DNA of 58,423 nucleotides, from the NCBI RefSeq assembly GCF_000373105.1, contig NZ_KB890414.1, forward strand, positions 299,677 to 358,099, written 5' to 3'. The notes under the pieces are model-generated. The model had not been told where the DNA came from. It searched no databases and saw only the letters and a program-made list of their open reading frames with translations. Origin of the DNA: Neolewinella persica DSM 23188. Its GTDB lineage: Bacteria > Bacteroidota > Bacteroidia > Chitinophagales > Saprospiraceae. Numbering within the stretch: the first letter of the stretch is position 1; the number at the start of each line of letters is the position of its first letter. This document shows, piece by piece, positions 8,747 through 17,046 of the stretch. Made by a program: the position numbers and the translations under genes.

Positions 8747-9541
8747 TTACATCTTCGCCAACAACTTCTCCGCCTGTTGCTGCATCGGGTGGGTAGTATC
8801 GCTGGCAATTTTTGAAAGCGTATTCCTGGCCTCAGAAACTTTATGCTGTCCCAAAAAGGCGAGGCCCTTGTAATAGTCCGCTTCCTTAGCTAAAGGAAAG
8901 TCAGAAATTTGCGTTAGCGGAATAAATACGGAGGAAGCCTCCGCAAATTTTTCTTGGGCCAGCAGCGCCTGACCCAGGTAGAATTTGTTGACGTTGGTTG
9001 TGGCCAGGGCGGCAAGTTTCACCTCCGCAGCGGCAAAGCTGCCGGCATCATAGTCGGCAAAAGCCGCAGCCTCCGCGGAGAGGCCTCCATCTCCCCGTAC
9101 AGTGCCGGTGGTAATGTTTTGATATGGCTCGAAGCTTTCCATGGCGAGGAGTTCCGCATCGAAGCCGCCGGTATTGTTCATGGCCCACCAACCTACGGCC
9201 AGGACCAGCAATAAGGCTGCGGCGTAGGCGAATAATTTCATACTGCCATTACTGCGGCGGGATTTTATCGTTACCACCTTAGCTTGCTTCTCCGGGTTTG
9301 AAGAGGCCGTAGTTGTGTCTGGTGCTGCGGCCGAAAGGTTACTCTCCAGCTTTTGCAGGCGTGTCTTCAGCGCCCGGTCTTCAGCAAGTTCAATGGCAGC
9401 TAAGGCCAGTTCGGTCTCAGCCAGCTCATTACTCAGCTCGGTGTTGCGGGTTACTTCTTCTTCAAACTCAAGACGTTCCTCACGGCCGGCTCGGCCAAGC
9501 AAGTAGTCGTCAATACGATTCTGGCGGTTATCCTTATTCAT
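8747..9541 (-). CDS. Anti-sigma-factor-like membrane protein with TPR domain
   Basis: This 264-residue protein starts MNKDNRQNRIDDYLLGRAG, which is typical of the short cytoplasmic domain of Bacteroidota anti-sigma factors (IDDYLLGR...EEVTRNTELSNEL). No zinc-binding HxxxC motif is seen. One membrane segment lies at about residues 103-121 (LFAYAAALLLVLAVGWWAM). The outer part (about 150-264) is TPR-like (KFYLGQALLAQEKFAEASS, YYKGLAFLGQHKVSEARN). It sits 19 bp downstream of the ECF sigma factor gene, so the pair is almost certainly an operon in which this protein holds the sigma factor at the membrane until a periplasmic signal arrives. The signal is unknown. Confidence 0.8.
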   Translation of the reverse strand: MNKDNRQNRIDDYLLGRAGREERLEFEEEVTRNTELSNELAETELALAAIELAEDRALKTRLQKLESNLSAAAPDTTTASSNPEKQAKVVTIKSRRSNGSMKLFAYAAALLLVLAVGWWAMNNTGGFDAELLAMESFEPYQNITTGTVRGDGGLSAEAAAFADYDAGSFAAAEVKLAALATTNVNKFYLGQALLAQEKFAEASSVFIPLTQISDFPLAKEADYYKGLAFLGQHKVSEARNTLSKIASDTTHPMQQQAEKLLAKM

Positions 9542-9560
9542 GCTTCCCGAATTTTTTTCT

Positions 9561-10169
9561 TTACGACTGGGGGGTCAAAATCTGTTTTAGTTTATCGAGG
9601 CACCGCATCTTCTTGATACGTGTAGCCCCTGGAGAGCTTAGATTAAGGGCGTTTTGGATACTTTCTATTGGGTAATGATGGTAATAAAAGAGGGTAAGTA
9701 ACTCCTTGCAGACATCACCCATTTTACCGAGTGCAGATGCCAGCATGGCCTTACGATGGTCGTCTTCAAACCGGTTGAGGAGGCTCAGGTCCAGCTCATC
9801 GGCGGGGTCGTTGCCCAAACCAATCCCGGCATCAGGATCAGAGGGCACCTCGCGATGACGCTGCTGGTTCTTGCGGTACACCAACCGTTTGCCAATGGCA
9901 AAAAGATAGGTGCGGATCCCGCAAGTGAGATCCGTAAGTCGGCCGCTGACTATGTTTTTATAAAAGGCGATCACAGCATCCTGGAAACAGTCGGCTGCAT
10001 CAGCTTCGGTGGCGTAGAGTTGTCGCTGTGCGTAGGTCAAAAAGGCAGCCCTATGGTCCTGGTACAGTTGGTCCAGGAGCTCATGGCGGCCTCCTTTAAT
10101 CGCTTCGAACAATGCTGCGTCGTTGGTTGATTTGTCCTGCACTTGAGTGTCTGAGTTGAGTGTCTTCAC
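9561..10169 (-). CDS. RNA polymerase ECF sigma factor
   Basis: This 202-residue sigma-70 family protein has region 2 at about residues 30-105 (YQDHRAAFLTYAQRQL, ADAADCFQDAVIAFYKN, RTYLFAIGKRLVYRKNQQR). Region 4 is at about 135-195 (LGKMGDVCKELLTLFYYHHY and an HTH with SIQNALNLSSPGATRIKKMRCL). Length and layout fit ECF sigma factors of Bacteroidota. It forms an operon with the anti-sigma-like gene downstream. A copy of the dispersed GC-rich element lies 142 bp upstream, pointing toward the gene. Confidence 0.9.
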   Translation of the reverse strand: MKTLNSDTQVQDKSTNDAALFEAIKGGRHELLDQLYQDHRAAFLTYAQRQLYATEADAADCFQDAVIAFYKNIVSGRLTDLTCGIRTYLFAIGKRLVYRKNQQRHREVPSDPDAGIGLGNDPADELDLSLLNRFEDDHRKAMLASALGKMGDVCKELLTLFYYHHYPIESIQNALNLSSPGATRIKKMRCLDKLKQILTPQS

Positions 10170-10311
10170 TCAAATGTAGCGATTTCGTCGACCAATTTGT
10201 TATACCACCGTTGTGGCTTATGTTTCTTTATAACTTTAGTTCCCCCACTGTTACAGAAAGATTAAATTTTTTCTCTATTGTTTTTCAGCTCCGCTGCTTC
10301 CTTCGGAGGTG

Positions 10312-10329
10312 GGCGCGGCCGCAGGATGC
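10312..10329 (-). repeat. Dispersed GC-rich element with one inserted base
   Basis: On the minus strand this reads GCATCCTGCGGCCGCGCC, the consensus with one inserted T. TGCG lies 18 nt upstream, where other copies have TGCT. It points toward the ECF sigma gene. Confidence 0.65.
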
Positions 10330-10417
10330 AAAGACAGGTTGTTTAAGCGCATGGTATAACACCGTTATTTACCGGATACTCTGGATAAAATCAAAGGTTC
10401 ACTACCCGTAAGACGGA

Positions 10418-10454
10418 CTTTTCCCTTTCGTTCCTTCGACGCTCAAGGGAAAAG
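10418..10454 (-). terminator. Terminator-like hairpin after the M20 gene
   Basis: The arms CTTTTCCCTT and AAGGGAAAAG (10 bp, perfect) enclose a 17-nt loop, about 70 bp after the M20 stop codon. On the minus strand the second arm ends in TTTTC, but no long U-tract follows. Confidence 0.5.
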
Positions 10455-10521
10455 AATCCGTTGGACGGGCGGTTCGACCTTCCGACAAAAGTTTGTCTGA
10501 TTGCTAAGGCGCCAATACCTG

Positions 10522-11685
10522 CTATGATAATATCGAAGCAATAATCGCCCCAAACTGCTTCACCCCCGTCGCCATGAGTACCTCCGGAAAATCGTACTCG
10601 GCATGGTGCAAAGCCGGGCAATCTTTCCCGGCACCTAACCCAAACATAGCTACCCGGTGATTACGGGACAACCAACCAAAGTCCTCCCCGAACCGGAAAG
10701 GCGTTGCTTGCTCCGTAACGGAAAAACCATTTGCTCTCGCAGCCGACAGTACCAGTTCCCGGCAGTAATCATCGTTGACGGTAGCGGGAAAATATTCAAG
10801 CCAGTTGATCGACCAACTTAACCGATGATTAGAGGCAATGTTTTCAACGATACCTTCCAGGTTCGTCTTCAAGCGGCCCATTTCGGCTTCCGTCCAGGTT
10901 CGGATGGTGTAGTGCATTTCGCCGGTACCTGGGGAGATACCGTAGGCTTTCTGGCCCATGGCAAGGTGCACGGGTGTCAATATTGCAAAATCTTCCCTTT
11001 GGGGGTCAGCAATGTTGCACCTGGCAAATTGGTCAATCAGCGCCGCCGTTGCCAGGGCAGGATTGATCCCGTTTTCGGGTTCGGAAGCATGACTTTCTTT
11101 CCCTTTCAAAAAAATAGTGAAGCTTTGGACCGTCGGGGAAAAAAGCCTCGGGGTGAGGATAATTTCGTGCAACGGCGCCCCGGGAATGTTGTGAAGGGCG
11201 AAGACGTAGTCTGGCGCCAGGGCGAGAAACCGGTCGTCGCACAGGGCGGCCTCGGCCCCTTTGCCCGTTTCTTCAGCCGACTGGAAAAACAGGACCACCC
11301 GACCGGCGCTAAAGGATTGTTTCCTTAGCCAGAGGGTCAGGCCGGCCACGATGCCCATGTGTCCGTCGTGTCCACACTTGTGCGACACCCCTTCGGTGCG
11401 GGAGCGGTGCTCAAAAGTATTGGGCTCCTGGATCGGCAGTGCGTCTAACTCGCAACGGATCATTACCGTAGGCCCGGTTGCCGGATAATCATAGACGAAG
11501 GCCAGGCCGTGGCCGCCAATTCCGGTGATCAATTCAGTAGGCGGGTGATGGTCGGAAATAAAGGCAACAATTCGTTGGGCGGTCTCTCTTTCTTCCCCCG
11601 ACAGTTCCGGATACTGGTGGAGATCTTTACGGAGATGTTGGAGTTCGGGGTACATGTAAGGTTTTTTGGATGAGGTTTTAGGCAC
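10522..11685 (-). CDS. M20-family metallopeptidase / amidohydrolase
   Basis: This 387-residue protein resembles the N-acyl-amino-acid / hippurate hydrolase branch of M20, which cleaves acylated amino acids or small peptides with two metal ions. Metal-site motifs are LRKDLHQYPELSGEE (20-32), RCELDALPI (77-85), KCGHDGHMG (103-111), SAEETGKGA (136-144, catalytic Glu-Glu), LHNIPG (164-169) and LHHAEYDFPE near the end. Residues ~180-290 form the lid domain. An alternative start is the second Met, MYPELQHLRK, at 11655, which is closer to usual family N-termini. It has no signal peptide, so it is cytoplasmic. The exact substrate cannot be told. Confidence 0.88.
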   Translation of the reverse strand: MPKTSSKKPYMYPELQHLRKDLHQYPELSGEERETAQRIVAFISDHHPPTELITGIGGHGLAFVYDYPATGPTVMIRCELDALPIQEPNTFEHRSRTEGVSHKCGHDGHMGIVAGLTLWLRKQSFSAGRVVLFFQSAEETGKGAEAALCDDRFLALAPDYVFALHNIPGAPLHEIILTPRLFSPTVQSFTIFLKGKESHASEPENGINPALATAALIDQFARCNIADPQREDFAILTPVHLAMGQKAYGISPGTGEMHYTIRTWTEAEMGRLKTNLEGIVENIASNHRLSWSINWLEYFPATVNDDYCRELVLSAARANGFSVTEQATPFRFGEDFGWLSRNHRVAMFGLGAGKDCPALHHAEYDFPEVLMATGVKQFGAIIASILS

Positions 11686-11760
11686 TCAGGCCTTCTAGTA
11701 CATTGTAACGTAAATACATGAACATAGCTACTGGCAGCTTTCAAGGATGGTTTATCCCTT

Positions 11761-11811
11761 AGGGCGGGTGGGCTTTACCCAAGAAATCTCGGGGCACAGC
11801 CCACCCGCCCT
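11761..11811. repeat. 14-bp perfect inverted repeat
   Basis: AGGGCGGGTGGGCT at 11761-11774 pairs exactly with AGCCCACCCGCCCT at 11798-11811, with a 23-nt loop. It lies between divergent gene starts, so it is not a simple terminator for either. Confidence 0.7.
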
Positions 11812-11935
11812 GAATGTAAAAAAGTGCTATGCTTTTTAACTACATAACTTACGTTCATAGTTTAGTAGAAAAAGGTGGTAAAAGTAAAGAGGTTTCAATG
11901 GGCTTTCCTCCCTTGCTCCTTTTCACCTTTCCACT

Positions 11936-11952
11936 GTACCTGCGGCCGCGCC
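11936..11952 (+). repeat. Dispersed GC-rich element upstream of dus
   Basis: Reads GTACCTGCGGCCGCGCC, one mismatch from consensus. TGCT lies at 11914-11917, exactly 18 nt upstream. The upstream spacer (CTTGCTCCTTTTCACCTT) closely resembles the one at the 24996 copy. The element points toward dus, 68 nt before its ATG. Confidence 0.7.
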
Positions 11953-11997
11953 CTAAACCAATTTCATTTGCAACCTACCAGAAAGTCCGAACGTTAG

Positions 11998-12005
11998 TAC
12001 CTTTG
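11998..12005 (+). promoter_or_regulatory. Bacteroidota -7 box (TACCTTTG) for dus
   Basis: TACCTTTG matches the TAnnTTTG consensus, 15 nt before the ATG at 12021. It supports that start over the longer upstream frame. A TTTG at 11967-11970 is somewhat far away for a -33 box. Confidence 0.55.
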
Positions 12006-12020
12006 CAGTCCTTTAATGTT

Positions 12021-13016
12021 ATGGTGAAAATTGCAGACATAGAACTAGGAGAATTTCCACTCCTGCTTGCGCCGATGGAAGACGTCAGCGACCCACCCTT
12101 CCGCGCCCTGTGCAAGGAACAGGGTTGCGATATGATGTACACCGAATTCATCAGCGTGGAAGGCCTGATTCGTGACGCTACGAAGAGCGTCGAGAAATTG
12201 GATATCTACGACTACGAGCGGCCAATCGGCATCCAGATCTTTGGTGCCAACATGGAGAGTATGGTGAAAGCCGCCGACATTGTGGAGGCGGCAAAGCCAG
12301 AGGTCCTCGACATCAATTTCGGTTGTCCCGTCAAAAAAGTAACCTGTAAAGGCGCTGGTGCAGGAATCCTTCAGGACATACCAAAGATGGTTGAACTGAC
12401 CAAGGCCATTGTCGACCGCACCAACCTGCCGGTCACCGTCAAAACCCGACTGGGTTGGGATGATAACACCAAGTATATCGAGGAAGTAGCCGAACGCCTC
12501 CAGGACGTAGGCATCAAGGCCCTGTCTATCCACGGCCGCACCCGCAAGCAGATGTATAAAGGAGAAGCCGACTGGACACTCATCGGTGCCATCAAAGACA
12601 ATCCACGCATCAGCATTCCAATCTTCGGCAACGGCGACATCGACTCTCCACAAAAAGCCGAGGCCTACCGCAACCGCTACGGCGTAGACGGTATCATGAT
12701 CGGCCGGGCCGCCATCGGTAACCCGTGGATCTTCCGTGAAATCAAGCACTACTTCGCCACCGGCGAATTACTCCCGCCACCTAATATCGACGAGCGCGTA
12801 GACGCTGCCCGCGACCACCTGCGCCGCAGCATCGACTGGAAAGGCGCCAAACTTGGCATCCTGGAAATGCGCCGCCATTACACCAACTATTTCCGCGGCC
12901 TGCCCGGCGTGAAGGAGTACCGCAAGACGCTGGTCTCCGAGTTCGAGCCGGACACTTTGTATGCTACACTAGAAGAGATGCGGACGGTGTACGAAGGAGC
13001 TGAAGTGATGATGTGA
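12021..13016 (+). CDS. dusB: tRNA-dihydrouridine synthase, DusB family
   Basis: This 331-residue flavoenzyme reduces uridine to dihydrouridine in tRNA D-loops. The start at 12021 gives MVKIADIELGEFPLLLAPM, in which LAPMEDVSDPPFR is the FMN-binding N-terminal block. Other family signatures are DINFGCPVKKVTCKGAGAG (with the catalytic Cys after the GCP block), TVKTRLGWDD, LSIHGRTRKQMYKGEADW, PIFGNGDID and DGIMIGRAAIGNPWIF. The C-terminal helical tRNA-binding domain runs from about residue 245. Spacing to the -7 box gives a very short leader. Confidence 0.93.
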   Translation: MVKIADIELGEFPLLLAPMEDVSDPPFRALCKEQGCDMMYTEFISVEGLIRDATKSVEKLDIYDYERPIGIQIFGANMESMVKAADIVEAAKPEVLDINFGCPVKKVTCKGAGAGILQDIPKMVELTKAIVDRTNLPVTVKTRLGWDDNTKYIEEVAERLQDVGIKALSIHGRTRKQMYKGEADWTLIGAIKDNPRISIPIFGNGDIDSPQKAEAYRNRYGVDGIMIGRAAIGNPWIFREIKHYFATGELLPPPNIDERVDAARDHLRRSIDWKGAKLGILEMRRHYTNYFRGLPGVKEYRKTLVSEFEPDTLYATLEEMRTVYEGAEVMM

Positions 13017-13019
13017 CCA

Positions 13020-13067
13020 AGTTGTCAAAGTTATCGGGTTATCAGGTTGTCCGGTTCTCGGTTAATC
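13020..13067. repeat. Degenerate octamer array, RGTTNTCN units
   Basis: About five 8-bp units in a row (AGTTGTCA, AGTTATCG, GGTTATCA, GGTTGTCC, GGTTCTCG) directly after the dus stop codon, with one extra base between the first two. Confidence 0.7.
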
Positions 13068-13112
13068 TGAATACAGATCGAACATTCTGATTGAGCTTTT
13101 GCGTTTTAGTTA

Positions 13113-13466
13113 ATGACCAAACCATTAACCATGCCCATTCTTCAGGATAACCCATACGAAACGCTAACCGCCGCGATAGAAAAGTTACGAAAAGAAGGTT
13201 ACGTACACGATTTCAACCAGCACGAAAACCACCTCGAGTGTAAAAAGCTGGAGAAAAACTTCCAACCGGAAAACTTCACCATCACCCATACCTATCGATT
13301 TGAAGGCATGAGCAGCGCCGGAGATAACTCCGTACTGTACGCAATTGAGGCGAAGGACGGCACTAAGGGTATGTTAGTGGATGCATACGGCGTGTATGCC
13401 GACTCCCTCAGCCCGGAGATGATCGAGAAATTCCGGGTGGAGTATAAGAAGCCGGGGAAGGTTTAA
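13113..13466 (+). CDS. Small conserved hypothetical protein
   Basis: This 117-residue protein is of a type I recall seeing across Bacteroidota, sometimes mislabelled as phosphoribosylpyrophosphate synthetase. It has YETLTAAIEKLRKEGYVHDFN near the N-terminus, then ITHTYRFEGMSSAGDNSVLYAIEAKDGTKGMLVDAYGVYAD, then a short helix. A second Met at 13131 (MPILQDNPYE) is an equally good start. It is soluble, with no motif pointing to catalysis. It is followed by a strong bidirectional hairpin. Confidence 0.75.
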   Translation: MTKPLTMPILQDNPYETLTAAIEKLRKEGYVHDFNQHENHLECKKLEKNFQPENFTITHTYRFEGMSSAGDNSVLYAIEAKDGTKGMLVDAYGVYADSLSPEMIEKFRVEYKKPGKV

Positions 13467-13510
13467 AACAATTCCTGCGATTCCACCAAAGGAAATACCG
13501 CTTAAAACGA

Positions 13511-13547
13511 AAGAAGCCCGGAGCTGCAAGTGCAGTCCGGGCTTCTT
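13511..13547. terminator. Bidirectional terminator between the small gene and tRNA-Cys
   Basis: A 12-bp stem (AAGAAGCCCGGA with TCCGGGCTTCTT) continues inward as CTGCA/TGCAG. It ends in TTT on the plus strand and lies 5 bp past the tRNA 3' end on the minus strand, so it can serve both. Confidence 0.75.
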
Positions 13548-13552
13548 TACTG

Positions 13553-13623
13553 AGGTCGGTAGCGGATTTGAACCGCTGTAGCAGGTTTTGCAGACCTGAG
13601 CCTAGCCACTCGGCCAACCGACC
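13553..13623 (-). tRNA. tRNA-Cys (anticodon GCA)
   Basis: This is a 71-nt cloverleaf on the minus strand. The acceptor arms GGTCGGT and ACCGACC pair over 7 bp. The anticodon stem CAGGT/ACCTG closes a 7-nt loop CTGCAAA with anticodon GCA. The T-arm is GCGGTTCAAATCCGC. The discriminator base is T, as usual for tRNA-Cys. CCA is not encoded. Confidence 0.95.
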
Positions 13624-13660
13624 AATTCGGGAACGCAAAAGTAGGTCAGTTAAGACCGTT

Positions 13661-13685
13661 GCGCCAAACTTTATGGCGCTTTTTT
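13661..13685 (+). terminator. Weak terminator-like hairpin
   Basis: GCGCC and GGCGC pair with a 9-nt loop, followed by six T. No plus-strand gene obviously ends here, so its role is uncertain. Confidence 0.3.
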
Positions 13686-13733
13686 ACGTGGTAAAAGAGT
13701 AACGCCGTGATTGTCAGGGAAGTTGCACAAAGT

Positions 13734-15491
13734 TTAATCTTGCCTGAGCAGATTGACCGTGCCCGATCGGTTCCGATATTGACCTTCCCCTACGGTATAG
13801 AGCAGTTGGTACATGTAGGGTCCGGTCGGTAATGGTTGCACCTGGTTGGTCCCGTCCCAAAAATCAAGTGGGTCCTGCGTTTCGTGGATGAGGCTGCCCC
13901 AACGATCCCAAACCTTAAAGTGAAACCCTTCCAGTGGCGGTGGAGAAGAAAAGAGAGGCCCGAATTCGTCATTTATGCCGTCGCCATTGGGGCTGAAGGC
14001 GGTAGGCACATAGAGTTCCGGCATGGGCGTCACGCAAGCTTCGTTGGAGCTAAAAACGAAATTATCCGTTGGGTCTGCTCCGGCAGGGCGGAAGCGGGCA
14101 CGAATTTTATAACAAGCCTCGACGCCATTTGAAGCGAAAAAATTATCAACGTAACTCAGGTCCGACAAGTCACTGACGACCAGAGTTAGAACCCCGCCCG
14201 CCTCCGACCGGAAAACATCGTAGGTAATGGTCCCGTCAAGACCGTTGACCAGCGGCGTCCAGGACAACTGGTTGTTTCCTGGTGCAAATTCCCGGGCCTG
14301 TAGTATTACTGGTACTACTTCATTCGTATTAACCTCCCGGTCACAAGCATCCGTGAGCCGAAAGCGAAAGGTTTCCCCCGTAGCCAGAGCATCGGCGAGT
14401 GGCGGAAAAGTCAGTTGGCCACCGGTGCCAAAAACGGGCGTTGGTAAGGGAGCGCCTTCCAGCACGCCGCCGATCCGGCTAACGAGTAACTGTGCGTCCG
14501 TAGGGGTGGGCTGCACTATATCATCAGCGTACTGAAAAAGTACGTTCCCTGTCTCGTCAATTTCCACACCATAGAGCGGGAAATCACGCAGGGGTTGGGT
14601 AATCATCACCGATTGGCAGAAGGTGACGGAGCGGGCACGACCTAAGTTATTTGCCAGAACGGCTTCCACGTAAAAACAAAGGTCTTCACCATCGTTGGCG
14701 TCCCTGAAGGGGATAGTGGCCGCATTGGGTGGAAAAGTACCGGCCGTGCTGAAAGCGGCACCGTTTACGGAAACAAATAATTCAAGTAAGGTCGTTGGCA
14801 GGAAAGACACCAGGTCCGCCACATCAGGTACCAAAGTGATCTCGCTGGTACAGCCAGACCCTCCGGATCCGGTCAGGCCAATAGGAGATACGACGGTTCC
14901 CTGTGGACTGTCGTTACCGCACGGATCTATGCCGACGAGACGGAACGAGCGGCCCGCAGGATCGGGGTCACCAGGACCAAAAGTAAAGCGATATTCGGTT
15001 GCACCGTAGATCGTATCCAGTGGAACGAATGCGGTGGGGGTTACTTCCAAAACGATATACCCCGTCACTTCGGGAGAGCTGGAATCCAACCAGTCTATCA
15101 CAATTTCATTACCCTCCACCCCGCTGAACAGGACGACGGGGGTAACGGGAATAAAACTATCGAGTGTATCGCTGTTCATGACCGTTTGCCCCAAACAATC
15201 GTAGTTGTAGCGCAGAAAGTAGTACCGTAAGTCTCCGGCAGGGTTTGGGTCACGAAAAGTGACGGCTGCAGGGTCGGTAATACTTGTCAGTAGCGTATAC
15301 GGCCCGGCCAGGTTACTGGCCCGATAGACCTCCGTAGCCAGGTAGGCCCCGCAGCCATTGACCGGAGGGTTGTTCCAATTCAGAACAACCGCGCCAGCCT
15401 CATTCCGGGTGCAGGAAAAGTCTGGTGCCGCAATTTGGGCGCGGACCGCAGGTGCAAACAGCAGGATGAAAAAGCAATAAAGTAAACGCAA
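13734..15491 (-). CDS. T9SS type B sorting domain protein with fibronectin-like domains
   Basis: This 585-residue secreted protein starts with a signal peptide (MRLLYCFFILLFAPAVRAQ). The body has several fibronectin type III-like segments (VVLNWNNPPVNGCGAYLATE, IVIDWLDSSSPEVTGYIVLE, NQLSWTPLVNGLDGTITYDV). The last ~90 residues are a gliding-motility type (CHU_C, type B) sorting domain. Its pattern is YVPTAFSPNGDGINDEF ... VWDRWGSLIHET ... WDGTN ... LPTGPYMYQLLYT ... SGTVNLLR. Such proteins are exported by the type IX system and attached to the cell surface. The ligand is unknown. It lies upstream of tRNA-Cys on the same strand. Confidence 0.9.
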   Translation of the reverse strand: MRLLYCFFILLFAPAVRAQIAAPDFSCTRNEAGAVVLNWNNPPVNGCGAYLATEVYRASNLAGPYTLLTSITDPAAVTFRDPNPAGDLRYYFLRYNYDCLGQTVMNSDTLDSFIPVTPVVLFSGVEGNEIVIDWLDSSSPEVTGYIVLEVTPTAFVPLDTIYGATEYRFTFGPGDPDPAGRSFRLVGIDPCGNDSPQGTVVSPIGLTGSGGSGCTSEITLVPDVADLVSFLPTTLLELFVSVNGAAFSTAGTFPPNAATIPFRDANDGEDLCFYVEAVLANNLGRARSVTFCQSVMITQPLRDFPLYGVEIDETGNVLFQYADDIVQPTPTDAQLLVSRIGGVLEGAPLPTPVFGTGGQLTFPPLADALATGETFRFRLTDACDREVNTNEVVPVILQAREFAPGNNQLSWTPLVNGLDGTITYDVFRSEAGGVLTLVVSDLSDLSYVDNFFASNGVEACYKIRARFRPAGADPTDNFVFSSNEACVTPMPELYVPTAFSPNGDGINDEFGPLFSSPPPLEGFHFKVWDRWGSLIHETQDPLDFWDGTNQVQPLPTGPYMYQLLYTVGEGQYRNRSGTVNLLRQD

Positions 15492-15872
15492 GTCGATTTG
15501 TTCTGGGATGGGGATAAGAGGGAATACGGTAGTTTAAACGCCAGCGGGGCAAAGACGTTGTGCGAAATGGGGAATTTTACTCGCTACGCGAGTTAGGGGG
15601 TAGACGCTGCGCTTGGTAAGGGGTAGTAGTTAGTGCACCGCAGTCGAAAAGTCGCTACGCTCCCTTCTTCTCCGTAGGCGGGCTTCGCCCTTGGTAATAG
15701 GTAGTACTCCCGCAAGTTTCTGCTCGCTGCGCTCGTACGGACTAAGTCCAAATAGCCAGGAGTGCACACGAACGAAGTGAACTACCCTACCTTCTACCCA
15801 CTACCAGCAGCGAAGCTGCGTCTACCGAGACAACGAGCGCAGCGAGTTTTCGCCTATTTGGCCGCAGGCGGT
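15492..15872. repeat. Non-coding foldback region rich in short inverted repeats
   Basis: This 381-bp gap lies between two minus-strand genes. An arm at 15598-15639 (GGTAGACGCTGCG ... GTGCACC) is echoed inverted at 15759-15826 (GTGCAC ... GCGTCTACC), imperfectly. A second pair is CTCGCTGCGCTCG (15723-15735) with CGAGCGCAGCGAG (15834-15846). Small hairpins such as GGGCTTCGCCC and GCAGCGAAGCTGC lie inside. No coding sequence is evident. Confidence 0.6.
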
Positions 15873-16925
15873 CTATTCCTTATTCGCCAATTGCCCGCAA
15901 GCCGCATCAATATCCTTCCCGCGACTACGACGCACCGTCACCATAATTCCCCGATCACGGAGGTAGGTGGCGAAATCGTCGATACGGTGTGCGGTGGATT
16001 TACGGAATGGCGCATCATCAATCGGGTTGTACTCGATGATGTTGACCATAGAAGGGACGCGCTTACAAATTTGGTAGAGATTCTCGGCGTCTTCCAGGGT
16101 ATCATTAAAATCCTGAAAGGTGATGTATTCGTAGCCGATACGTTTTTTGGTCTTAGCGTAGAAGTACTCCAGAGCATCTACCAGCACCTCAAGGTTATTA
16201 CTTTCGTTGATGGGCATGATCTCGTTGCGCTTCGTATCGTCGGCGGCGTGGAGACTGATGGCCAGGTTGACCTTGGTGTCTTCGTCGGCCAATTTTCTGA
16301 TCATTTTGGCAATACCGGCGGTGGAAACCGTCAGTCGGCGGGGTGCCATGTGCAAGCCGGTGTGGGAAGTGATCCGGTCGATACTCCCAACTACCTCGTT
16401 GAACGCCAGTAATGGTTCTCCCATCCCCATGTACACGATGTTGGTCAGGGGCTTCCCGTAGGTTTCCATACACTGCTCATTGACGAGGAAAACCTGGTCA
16501 TATATCTCTGCGGCGGTAAGGTTCCGCAGCCGCTTCATCCGACCAGTGGCGCAGAAGGTACAGCTGAGGCTGCAGCCTACCTGACTCGACACACAAACGG
16601 TGAAGCGATCATCAGCAACAACCGGAATTAGTACGGATTCGATCATGTGTCCATCGTGCAGCCGAAATCGGCTCTTGATGGTTCCGTCGGAACTTCGCTG
16701 CACTTTGTCTTCAGTAACCGCAAGGATGGTGTAGTGCTCCTTAAGCGTATCCCGCAACGGAAGCGAGAGGTTGGTCATCTGATCGAAGTCGCGGGCACCC
16801 TTTTGCCACAACCATTCGTATACCTGCTTAGCACGGAACGGCTTCTCCCCCAGCAGGATAAGCTGAGAGGTCAGCTCCTCAGGGGTCAGCGCGCGAATGT
16901 CGATCAGGGCATTTGTAGTAGCCAT
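15873..16925 (-). CDS. rlmN: 23S rRNA (adenine2503-C2)-methyltransferase RlmN
   Basis: This 350-residue radical SAM enzyme methylates A2503 of 23S rRNA, and A37 of some tRNAs. I start it at MATTNALIDI (16925); the frame extends to 16958 but the extra residues look unrelated. The [4Fe-4S] cluster motif CSLSCTFC places Cys at 118, 122 and 125. The second catalytic Cys is near the C-terminus (about 343, DAACGQLANKE). Other RlmN blocks are YEWLWQKGARDFDQMTNLSL, NIVYMGMGEPL and RVPSMVNIIEYNPIDDAPF. A candidate promoter lies at 17047-17054. Confidence 0.95.
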   Translation of the reverse strand: MATTNALIDIRALTPEELTSQLILLGEKPFRAKQVYEWLWQKGARDFDQMTNLSLPLRDTLKEHYTILAVTEDKVQRSSDGTIKSRFRLHDGHMIESVLIPVVADDRFTVCVSSQVGCSLSCTFCATGRMKRLRNLTAAEIYDQVFLVNEQCMETYGKPLTNIVYMGMGEPLLAFNEVVGSIDRITSHTGLHMAPRRLTVSTAGIAKMIRKLADEDTKVNLAISLHAADDTKRNEIMPINESNNLEVLVDALEYFYAKTKKRIGYEYITFQDFNDTLEDAENLYQICKRVPSMVNIIEYNPIDDAPFRKSTAHRIDDFATYLRDRGIMVTVRRSRGKDIDAACGQLANKE

Positions 16926-17046
16926 AGTCAGGTTAGAGTGGGAGATAAAATGAATCAAGAGAAAATAGAAGAGAACTTGTTAAGGAACCAGCCTCTTAAT
17001 CAGCTCTGAGAATGAACGCTTTAGGACAGGCGTCGGTTTCGGGGCG

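Larger units (their letters stand above)
10170..10521. other. Intergenic region with dispersed element and terminator
   Basis: This 352-bp gap lies between the sigma gene and the upstream M20 gene, both on the minus strand. It contains the variant GC-rich element at 10312-10329 and the M20 terminator hairpin at 10418-10454. The rest shows no gene. Confidence 0.5.
11686..12020. other. Divergent intergenic region with GC-rich inverted repeat, dispersed element and dus promoter
   Basis: This 335-bp gap lies between the divergent M20 and dus genes. It holds a perfect 14-bp inverted repeat (11761-11774 with 11798-11811), a dispersed element at 11936-11952 and a -7 box at 11998-12005. A longer dus reading frame from 11829 crosses all of these and is not the real start. 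Confidence 0.5.

Noticed and set aside
11829..12020. N-terminal extension of DusB
   Set aside because: The extension crosses a dispersed element and a TACCTTTG promoter box, and the conserved Dus fold begins only after ATG 12021.
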